A stretch of 64,000 nucleotides of DNA, from contig NZ_JAQSLK010000002.1 in assembly GCF_028649595.1 (NCBI RefSeq), positions 186,001 to 250,000 on the forward strand, in the 5' to 3' direction. The number at the start of each line of letters is the position of its first letter. Position 1 is the stretch's first letter. Origin of the DNA: Campylobacter magnus (GTDB lineage: Bacteria; Campylobacterota; Campylobacteria; Campylobacterales; Campylobacteraceae). The position numbers and the translations under genes were made by a program. Of the stretch, positions 1 to 6,247 are shown in pieces. The notes beneath the pieces are model-generated. The model was not told the origin of the DNA, made no database searches, and worked only from the letters and a program-made list of their open reading frames with translations.

Positions 1-1228
1 TCATAGCACTATAAATAGGTATTCTTAGCTGAGAGACGCTAGGATATATAAAAGAATATGCAAAAATAAACGCTGTTATTTTCTCTAAAAATTTAGCAAA
101 TTTTATATTATCAAGCTTATTTTGCTCATCTCTATTTTTCATAAAATATACAGAAGTGATATTTGCCCACATTATATTTGGGGCATAGTTTAAAATAAAA
201 AGCCATCTTAAAGTATTTTCATCAAAATAATTTTTATCTTGAATAGAAATTGCTTGCCAAAAGCTACCCAAGTTTTGCAAGTCTTCAAAAGTCCTATCGC
301 TTTTTAATAAAGCATAACTATCCTTTTCATAAAAATCTCTCAAACCCTCTGTTGTGCTATTTTTATTACCTTTTAAAGCTCTTTGATAATACATATAACG
401 ATTAAAAATTTCATCAGTAGAAGTATTATCTTTTTTAGAAAATACCTCTTTACATAAAATTTCCAAATTTTTCCATTTTTCTATAAATTCATCTTTTTGA
501 TTTTTTGCTACATAAAATTTATAAAATTGTGCTTTAAAAATATCTGCATCAGCTAGTGGCTTGCCTCTATCATTTAAAGTAGAAAAAATCCTAAGTGCTG
601 TTTTTTCATTATCTGCTTCAATAGGCAATAAAATACAATTATTTAAAATTCTAGTTGGTAAATAGGCGAAATAATTAGGATATTCTTTTAAAAATTCATC
701 TACTTCTTTTTCAAAATACCTAAAATTTATGGCATACTGGCTTTTAAAATCTTTAGCATCACCAGTTTTTAGAATTTCTAAAAATTCATTCTTATGTTCA
801 TCTAAGGCTACCTGAGAATCTATTTTTAATTTTTCTTTGTTTTCATTGCCAAATTCATCACTTTTCCAAATACATTGTGCCAAGTTTTGCTTTGTTCGCA
901 TAGAATTTTCATCTTCCATTTTTTCAAGTCTTTTATAAAAAACCCTAAGCAATAGCATTAAAGTAGTAAGCCTTTGTTGCCCATCTATTACTTCAAGCTT
1001 TTTATTATTCTCAAAAGTTACAATAGGGCCTAAAAAATATTCTTCATCAGAATTAAAATTTTCAGGTTTTTTATCTGGAAAAGCGAAATCAAAAATGTCT
1101 TTCCAAAGAGTTTGACACTCATCTTCTCCCCAAGCATAAGGGCGTTGATAATCAGGTATTAAAAAATCAGATCTTTTATCTTCAAATAATTGTTTAATCT
1201 TTTTTTGGTCTATGTTTAATTTTGACAT
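1..1228 (-). CDS. DUF262 (GmrSD/ParB-like) protein, N-terminal 409 residues, runs off the window
   Basis: The frame is open from an ATG at 1228 to the left edge, so the C-terminus is outside the window. Residues 24-33 read IPDYQRPYAW and residues 82-89 read DGQQRLTT, the two hallmark motifs of DUF262, a ParB-like nuclease/NTP-binding fold found in GmrSD type IV restriction enzymes and related anti-phage proteins. The family usually continues into a DUF1524 HNH nuclease domain, which would lie beyond base 1. The region is AT-rich and has none of the GAATTCTAGAATTC palindromes that crowd the neighbouring DNA, which suggests later acquisition. The target (modified phage or foreign DNA) is inferred from the family only. 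Confidence 0.85.
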   Translation of the reverse strand, partial: MSKLNIDQKKIKQLFEDKRSDFLIPDYQRPYAWGEDECQTLWKDIFDFAFPDKKPENFNSDEEYFLGPIVTFENNKKLEVIDGQQRLTTLMLLLRVFYKRLEKMEDENSMRTKQNLAQCIWKSDEFGNENKEKLKIDSQVALDEHKNEFLEILKTGDAKDFKSQYAINFRYFEKEVDEFLKEYPNYFAYLPTRILNNCILLPIEADNEKTALRIFSTLNDRGKPLADADIFKAQFYKFYVAKNQKDEFIEKWKNLEILCKEVFSKKDNTSTDEIFNRYMYYQRALKGNKNSTTEGLRDFYEKDSYALLKSDRTFEDLQNLGSFWQAISIQDKNYFDENTLRWLFILNYAPNIMWANITSVYFMKNRDEQNKLDNIKFAKFLEKITAFIFAYSFIYPSVSQLRIPIYSAM

Positions 1229-1331
1229 TTTTTACTCCACCAAAAGTTAAGTTTGAAATTTTTGAATTTTAGCTAAATTTTTTGATTTTCACGCTTTAAT
1301 TATAATTAAAATTTGATAATTTTATAAATGC

Positions 1332-1370
1332 ACATAAATAAAATAAGTAAATGCTACATTTTATTTATGT
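1332..1370. terminator. AT-rich hairpin at the lpxK 3' end
   Basis: Perfect 13-bp inverted repeat: ACATAAATAAAAT at 1332-1344 and its complement at 1358-1370, with a 13-base loop. It covers the last codons and stop of lpxK and lies downstream of that minus-strand operon. The stem is AT-only except for the end pairs and there is no clean T run, so termination is plausible but weakly supported. Confidence 0.35.
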
Positions 1371-2307
1371 CACATTTTCTTACATATTCAAGTAATTTTT
1401 CCTTAAAATTCTCACTTAAATTTAACTCTAATTTTATAACTGAAACAGGAATTCCAAAATCTTTTATCTTTGCGTAGTCCTTGCTGGTAACTAGTAGGCT
1501 TGTAGCAGCGTGTTTTTTTAGAATTTCTTTTAGTTCATCTGCGCTAAAATCATAATGGTCGCTAAAATGATAATGCGCCACGCAGTTACCATAATGCTTA
1601 TTTAGACGGCTTGGATTTGCTATGCCTGAGACTAGCACCATACGCTCTGTGGGGTAGAGAATTCTAGAATTCCTTACTATATCGCTATCATCAGGTATAA
1701 AATCAGCCAAAGCATAAAAGCTCTTTGGTAGCCTATACGCCCCACTTGGCAGGCAAAAATCACAAGCTGGTTCGCTAAAAGGTTTTAATAAAATATCAAA
1801 TTTTTTAATACCAAAATGCCTAAATCCATCATCTAAAATAACGATTTTTGCGCCTAGTTGCTTGGCTTTTAAAATGCCAGCTTCTCTATCCTCGCTAACT
1901 ATCACATTTGCGCCATTTATCGCATAGTCCATAGCCTCATCGCCGCTTATATCACAAGGCACTAGAATTTCGCCCTTTTGCGATACCACTACGCAGCCTT
2001 TGCTTTTTCGCCTATATCCACGAAGCACGATGAAAACAGCATTTTTATACTCGCTCATCTCATTAAAAAAGCTATAAATCGCCTTACATAGTGGGCTTTT
2101 GCCAGAGCCGCCAACTACTAGATTTCCCACGCTAAAAACTAGAATTCCTAAGTCTTTTTGGCCGCACAAAAAGCTAAATTTCAGCCTTGAGATTAAGCAA
2201 TAAATCAGCGAAAAAGGCAGGAGCAAAAAACTAAGCATTTTTTGCCACCAACTAGGGCTATAAAAATAAGCCGAACAAAAGCTCTCAAAGCCCCTATACT
2301 CTAGCAC
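1354..2307 (-). CDS. lpxK: Tetraacyldisaccharide 4'-kinase
   Basis: LpxK phosphorylates the 4' position of the lipid A disaccharide at the inner face of the inner membrane. The 317-residue protein has an N-terminal membrane segment (about residues 22-42), a Walker A loop GNLVVGGSGKSP at 61-72, the family motif RGYRRKSKG and the LDDGFRHF segment. The start is GTG at 2307, preceded by AAGGATAGCAA, a good ribosome-binding site. It overlaps the upstream gene by 14 bp, so the two are co-transcribed. A full GAATTCTAGAATTC palindrome at 1659-1672 lies inside the gene and is read as NSRI near residue 213, in a stretch that looks like a tolerated loop. Confidence 0.93.
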   Translation of the reverse strand: MLEYRGFESFCSAYFYSPSWWQKMLSFLLLPFSLIYCLISRLKFSFLCGQKDLGILVFSVGNLVVGGSGKSPLCKAIYSFFNEMSEYKNAVFIVLRGYRRKSKGCVVVSQKGEILVPCDISGDEAMDYAINGANVIVSEDREAGILKAKQLGAKIVILDDGFRHFGIKKFDILLKPFSEPACDFCLPSGAYRLPKSFYALADFIPDDSDIVRNSRILYPTERMVLVSGIANPSRLNKHYGNCVAHYHFSDHYDFSADELKEILKKHAATSLLVTSKDYAKIKDFGIPVSVIKLELNLSENFKEKLLEYVRKCDINKM

Positions 2308-3433
2308 TTGCTATCCTTGTGATAACCTTACAGATATGCTCGATTTCAGCTTCACTTAAGGCTGGATAAATAGGCAAGGAAAGTACCTGAGAATACGCTC
2401 CTAGCGCAGCTGGAAAGTCAGTTATGCGGTAGTTATACTTTTTTCTATAATAGCTTAGCAAATGAAGTGGCACATAGTGTAAGCCCACGCCTATGCCCTG
2501 CGCTAGCAGTTCTTTGGCAAAACCATCTCTATTTTTATCAACCTTGATGATATACTGTGTGTAGATATGATCTCTTTTTTTTACTGGGGTGCTGATGTGA
2601 GCGACATTTGCTAGCTTCTCATCATAAAGACGCGCTATATGCTGGTGGGCTTTGATATTGCTTTCGTTTTTGCCAAACTGCGCTAGACAAAAAGCAGCGC
2701 TAAGTGCGTCTAGGTCGTATCTTTGCCCTATGTACTTGACATCATAGATATAAGCAAGGCTTCCATCATCAAGTCTTTTTTGCTCCATAGCATGAGAGCG
2801 AAAGAGTCTAGCCCTAGCTGCGATTTTATCATCATTTGTTAGGATTATGCCTGAGCTTGCTATTTGATTAAGCCCACTGTGCTGAAAGCCAAAACAGCCC
2901 ATAAACTCATCGCCACCACCAACCAAAGCACCATTATACCGCACTCCAAAGGCGCTATCGTGTATGATTTTTAGCCCATATTTTTCGCAAATTTGCTTGA
3001 TGATATCTATTTTTGCGCTTTGTCCGCCAAGGTGAGTTAGAAAAACAGCCTTTAGCTTTTTGCTTTGATTTGCCTTTATAACGCTCTCTAAAGCCGCTGG
3101 CTCAAGGCAAAAATCATCCTTATCAATATCAGCAAAAATCGGCTCAGCATCAAAGTAGCGAATAACCTCAGGCAAGCTAACAAAGCTATTTACAGGACAA
3201 ATTATCTTATCGCCTCTTTTTATATCCATAGCACACAAGGCTAGGTGCTTGGCAGCAGTGCCGTTGTTTGTGGCTATTGCGTGCTTTGCGTTGTAGTAGC
3301 TAGCTACTTTAGCCTCAAAAATAGCCGTGCTTTTCTCGCCATTTAATGCCCCCCTGATAAGCTCGCTCTCACTTTCATCAAAAAAGGGCTTGAAAAAAGG
3401 TATTTCAAGGCTAGTATTTTCTATATTTTCCAT
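2294..3433 (-). CDS. DegT/DnrJ/EryC1/StrS-family protein lacking the PLP lysine
   Basis: The 379-residue protein has the fold signature of DegT/StrS sugar aminotransferases: an N-terminal IPFFKPFFDESE, the ATNNGTAAKHLAL segment at 54-66, and HDSAFG near 158-163, whose aspartate binds the PLP pyridine nitrogen. The segment that normally carries the Schiff-base lysine (for example SFHAIKPITTAEGG in PglE-type enzymes) reads GFQHSGLNQIASSG at 182-195. It aligns without gaps and puts Gly187 where the lysine belongs. The codon is GGG, two changes from AAG. A normal transaminase reaction is therefore unlikely; it may be a non-catalytic or altered-chemistry relative. It sits one base after nadE and overlaps lpxK, so it belongs to that operon. 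Confidence 0.8.
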   Translation of the reverse strand: MENIENTSLEIPFFKPFFDESESELIRGALNGEKSTAIFEAKVASYYNAKHAIATNNGTAAKHLALCAMDIKRGDKIICPVNSFVSLPEVIRYFDAEPIFADIDKDDFCLEPAALESVIKANQSKKLKAVFLTHLGGQSAKIDIIKQICEKYGLKIIHDSAFGVRYNGALVGGGDEFMGCFGFQHSGLNQIASSGIILTNDDKIAARARLFRSHAMEQKRLDDGSLAYIYDVKYIGQRYDLDALSAAFCLAQFGKNESNIKAHQHIARLYDEKLANVAHISTPVKKRDHIYTQYIIKVDKNRDGFAKELLAQGIGVGLHYVPLHLLSYYRKKYNYRITDFPAALGAYSQVLSLPIYPALSEAEIEHICKVITRIASARV

Positions 3434-3434
3434 T

Positions 3435-4211
3435 TTACTCTCTTAGCACTTTAGCGATAGCTGGCGTGTTTAGCTTAAAGGCATTGTTTTTCATGCGTTT
3501 TTTACAGAATTCTAGAATTCCTGCGCTAGGAATTTTATCGCTAGGAATTTCATCGCTAGGAATTCTAGAATTCCCTAAACCTTTTAAGATAAAATCAAGT
3601 GCGCCATCAAGCTCTTTATAACTATATCCTAGCTCGCTCTCATCGCTTTGATTTTCCCATAGATCTGCGCTTGGGGCTTTGTTTATTATCATTTTATCCA
3701 CGCCCAAAAAGTCCGCAAACTCAAATATTTCACTCTTAAATAGCTCGCCGATGGGATTTAAGGCACACGCCATATCGCCAAAAATCGTGCCATAGCCTAG
3801 CAGGCGTTCGCTTTTATTGCTCGTGCCAACTACAAGCAAAGCATGCTCACTGCTGTAATCATAAAGTAAGCACATCCTTACCCTAGCGCAAAGATTGCCA
3901 TAGCGCAGTTTTTGCTGCTTGCTTAGTTCATTTGCTGCGCAAAAACTCTCTAAAATATTTGAAATATCAATGATTTTATGATTTAGGCCAAGTGTTTTTG
4001 CTAGGCGCAGGGCATCTTTTAAGTTTGCCTTATTTGAAAGGTGTGTTGGCATAAGCAAAGCGTGTGTGGGAGCGATTTTGGCACACAGCGTGGCAACCAC
4101 AGCTGAGTCTAGCCCACCGCTAAGCCCTAGCACAAAACCCTTTGCGCCACTTGTAGCTAAATAATCTCTAAGGAATTCTAGGATATTTTTTTCAATTTTT
4201 TCGTAATTCAT
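3435..4211 (-). CDS. nadE: NH3-dependent NAD+ synthase
   Basis: NadE amidates deamido-NAD with ammonia and ATP in the last step of NAD synthesis. The protein has the PP-loop SGGLDS at residues 31-36, the GTSNKSERLLGYGT segment and the KAPSADLW motif; there is no glutaminase domain. Near the C-terminus (about residues 213-235) the sequence NSRIP followed by three IPS-containing pentads and GILEF is encoded by chromosomal palindrome copies, not by anything expected of the family. The real family tail resumes after it. The gene is first in the nadE - DegT-like - lpxK operon and diverges from the hydrolase at 4267. Confidence 0.95.
   Translation of the reverse strand: MNYEKIEKNILEFLRDYLATSGAKGFVLGLSGGLDSAVVATLCAKIAPTHALLMPTHLSNKANLKDALRLAKTLGLNHKIIDISNILESFCAANELSKQQKLRYGNLCARVRMCLLYDYSSEHALLVVGTSNKSERLLGYGTIFGDMACALNPIGELFKSEIFEFADFLGVDKMIINKAPSADLWENQSDESELGYSYKELDGALDFILKGLGNSRIPSDEIPSDKIPSAGILEFCKKRMKNNAFKLNTPAIAKVLRE
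3507..3575. repeat. Palindrome array inside nadE
   Basis: Two complete GAATTCTAGAATTC palindromes (3507-3520 and 3560-3573) frame a 15-bp tandem, CTAGGAATTTTATCG-like, present about three times. The array keeps the nadE reading frame because the unit is a multiple of three, and encodes a Ser-Asp/Glu-Ile-Pro type pentad. Confidence 0.9.
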
Positions 4212-4266
4212 AGCTTGAATTTTAGCTTAAAAAATGTTAAGATTAGCTTTATTTTAAAGGAAAAAT

Positions 4267-4884
4267 ATGGAAATTTTAACTAGGGCCTTTGGCGAATATG
4301 CCACAAACTGCTATATAGTAAAGAATAACGAAAAAAGCCTGATAATTGATCCAGGCATGGGTGCCTCTCAGTGGGTAAAACAAAACGCAGTAGGCGCAGT
4401 AGCCGTGCTGCTTACGCATGGGCATTTTGACCATGTTTATGACGCTGATGTTTTGCGCCGTGAGCTTGGCGTGCCTATTTATTTGCCAAAGGCAGATGAG
4501 GTCTTTACTGCTAGCGATCCTTTTGCAATTTTGCGAGATAGTTTTGATGCTGATTTTTTAGTTGAGCCAAATGGGAGCGTGGATATTTCAGGCTTTAAGG
4601 CTACTTTTCATCACTTTGCTGGGCATACGCCGGGCTGTTCTTGCATAGAGCTTGAGGGCTTAGAAAATACTTGGTTTTGCGGAGATTTTATCTTTAAAGG
4701 CTCGGTTGGGCGCTGGGATTTTGAGTTTTCAAACGCAAAGGACATGCAAGAAAGTCTGCGCAGGGTCTTAGAAATCAAACAAAATATCAAGCTTTATTGC
4801 GGTCACGGCGAGCCAACAAGCCTAGATGATGAGAGAGCAAATATCGCTCATATGCTAAATATGCGACTTTGGCAAGAGTATTAG
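4267..4884 (+). CDS. MBL-fold metallo-hydrolase (glyoxalase II-like)
   Basis: Binuclear metal hydrolase of the metallo-beta-lactamase fold. HGHFDH at 51-56 supplies the first metal ligands; later ligands are the histidine in FAGHTPGCS, the aspartate in CGDFIF and the histidine in CGHGEPT. At 205 residues it is the size of the single-domain hydroxyacylglutathione hydrolase-like family, without the C-terminal helical domain of true glyoxalase II. The homologue in C. jejuni also sits beside nadE, as I recall. The start ATG follows TTAAAGGAAAAAT. Substrate unknown. Confidence 0.85.
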   Translation: MEILTRAFGEYATNCYIVKNNEKSLIIDPGMGASQWVKQNAVGAVAVLLTHGHFDHVYDADVLRRELGVPIYLPKADEVFTASDPFAILRDSFDADFLVEPNGSVDISGFKATFHHFAGHTPGCSCIELEGLENTWFCGDFIFKGSVGRWDFEFSNAKDMQESLRRVLEIKQNIKLYCGHGEPTSLDDERANIAHMLNMRLWQEY

Positions 4885-5016
4885 GAATTCTAGATTTAGC
4901 TTAGGAATTCTAGATTTGACTTGGGAATTCTAGATTTTTAGTTTTAGGAATTCTAGATTTGGCTTGGGAATTCTAGATTTGTTAAAAGATTTAAAATAAA
5001 ATCTAGAATTCCTAAG
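4884..5016. repeat. Cluster of palindrome half-sites
   Basis: Five direct copies of GGAATTCTAGA separated by short TTTAGCTT-like spacers, then one inverted copy TCTAGAATTCC. The first copy shares the stop codon of the hydrolase gene. The last direct and the inverted copy could pair into a hairpin upstream of the next gene. Confidence 0.9.
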
Positions 5017-5053
5017 CATTTTAAAGCATAAAAAATATAAAAAAAGGAAAAAC

Positions 5054-5542
5054 ATGAAAGCACTTTCAAGCATTTATCTTTTTATACTTGCACTTACTTT
5101 GGGCGTGGAGGTTGCAATCGGTCTTAGCGCGCCGGTGCTCTTTAGATCAGATCTTTACATCACGCCAGGCACGCTAAGTGCCTTACAAGCTGGCACTTTG
5201 CTAGCGCAGGTATTTATGAAATACAACTATATTGCGCTATTTTGTGGATTTTTTGCCTTGCTATTTGAGATTTTTAGCTGGCGGGGGAGCGGGGCTAGTT
5301 TCCAGCTTAAACTTAGCACTCTTATGCTAAGCCTTATTATTGCGGTTTTGGCGTGCTTGTTTTATTATTTTACGAGCTACATTACAGCAGCAGCGGCTCT
5401 TGGCGAGAGTGCTATTGATGAGAACTTTGCTCGCATTCACGAAGCTAGCGAAACAACCTTGAAAATTGCGATGATTGCTCGCCTTGGGCTATTTTTCTTG
5501 CGAGCTAAAATCAGCGTTTTTGCCAGAGCCGAGAGCAAATGA
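5054..5542 (+). CDS. DUF4149 inner-membrane protein
   Basis: The 162-residue protein is hydrophobic, with four predicted membrane segments (roughly 5-27, 50-72, 88-112 and 130-150). The N-terminal pattern, a glycine/glutamate-containing helix followed by SAPVLFRS, matches DUF4149, whose function is unknown. The start ATG follows AAAAAGGAAAAAC. Its stop overlaps the ATG of the thioesterase gene (ATGATG), so the two are translated together. No signal peptide or catalytic motif was seen. Confidence 0.7.
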   Translation: MKALSSIYLFILALTLGVEVAIGLSAPVLFRSDLYITPGTLSALQAGTLLAQVFMKYNYIALFCGFFALLFEIFSWRGSGASFQLKLSTLMLSLIIAVLACLFYYFTSYITAAAALGESAIDENFARIHEASETTLKIAMIARLGLFFLRAKISVFARAESK

Positions 5543-5916
5543 TGAAATTTCGTGTTTATTACGATGATACGGACGCTCAGGGCATAGTCTATCACGCAAA
5601 TTACTTGCGCTTTTGCGAGAGGGCTAGAAGTGAGTATATTTTTCGCACTCTTGGCAAAGACGCATTTAATGAGCAATGCTACTTTGTGCTAACTAGCATA
5701 AATGCTAAATTTCGTGCTTCAGCTAGGCTTGGTGATGAGATTGAAGTACGCTCAGTTTGTGCTAGAAATAGTGATTTGGCTATTATTTTAGAGCAAGAAA
5801 TTTTGCTTAATGAAAAGGTGATTTTTAGCGCAGAAGTTCAGCTAGTGTATATAGAAAATAGCAAAATTTCTAGAATTCCTAATAGATTTAAAGAGATTTT
5901 AAGTAAAATTTCTTAG
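5539..5916 (+). CDS. ybgC: YbgC-type acyl-CoA thioesterase
   Basis: Hot-dog-fold thioesterase of 125 residues. The segment YYDDTDAQGIVYHANY near residues 7-22 holds the conserved catalytic aspartate of the YbgC/4-hydroxybenzoyl-CoA thioesterase family. Family members hydrolyse short acyl-CoA or acyl-ACP thioesters in the cytoplasm. It follows the DUF4149 gene with a 4-bp overlap. The C-terminal residues SRIPNR come from a half palindrome (TCTAGAATTCC) overlapping the 3' end, so the tail is lineage-specific. The symbol is used at family level. Confidence 0.82.
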   Translation: MMKFRVYYDDTDAQGIVYHANYLRFCERARSEYIFRTLGKDAFNEQCYFVLTSINAKFRASARLGDEIEVRSVCARNSDLAIILEQEILLNEKVIFSAEVQLVYIENSKISRIPNRFKEILSKIS

Positions 5917-5923
5917 TTTTTTT

Positions 5924-5947
5924 CTAGGGAATTCTAGAATTCCCTAG
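5924..5947. repeat. 24-bp perfect palindrome, extended form of the repeat
   Basis: The 16-base core GGAATTCTAGAATTCC is extended by CTAG on each side with perfect symmetry, giving the longest continuous form of the repeat. It sits just after ybgC. An identical extended copy lies at 18094-18117. Confidence 0.9.
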
Positions 5948-5984
5948 ATTTAACAACTACCCCCAAAGGCTCTAAGATTGCGAG

Positions 5985-6141
5985 GCGATTTTTGAGAGTT
6001 TTGGCGCAGGGCTAGAGCACCGTAGCGGTGGCGTTCGAGCGAGTTTTGCGCCAGTTTTTCAAGGCAAAAGCCGCAGGAAAACGGTGCAAAAGCTCGCTCG
6101 TAAGGTGCTGGGCTGCCCAAGTCAAAACTCTCAAAAAGCGT
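5985..6141. repeat. Long imperfect inverted repeat upstream of flgL
   Basis: TTTTTGAGAGTTTT at 5989-6002 is complementary to 6124-6137, and pairing continues inward through GAGCACC/GGTGCT and GAGCGAG/CTCGCTC blocks, giving a GC-rich hairpin of about 155 bases. It contrasts with the AT-rich surroundings. A 65-codon reading frame across it on the minus strand has no recognisable product. It may be a structured RNA or a mobile palindromic repeat. Confidence 0.6.
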
Positions 6142-6169
6142 CCGCAAGATGGGCCCTTATCGCATTTTC

Positions 6170-6185
6170 GGCACGAAATTTGCTT
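6170..6185 (+). promoter_or_regulatory. Sigma-54 (RpoN) promoter of flgL
   Basis: GGCACGAAATTTGCTT matches the RpoN consensus (GGCAC-N5-TTGCA/T): GG at 6170-6171 and GC at 6182-6183 are separated by exactly ten bases. A start point near 6195 would give a leader of about 50 bases to the flgL ATG. RpoN control of hook-associated genes is expected in Campylobacter. Confidence 0.78.
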
Positions 6186-6247
6186 GTAAGTCTAAAAAAC
6201 ATTTGCTTTTTGCCGATTTTAGCCTAAAAGCAAAAAAAAGGATAAAA

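Noticed and set aside
5950-6147. 65-codon minus-strand reading frame
   Set aside because: It lies wholly within the inverted repeat and has no recognisable protein features.
6149-6247. Upstream extension of flgL (33 extra residues)
   Set aside because: It would overlap the sigma-54 promoter and has no ribosome-binding site; the ATG at 6248 has one and begins with the family N-terminus.
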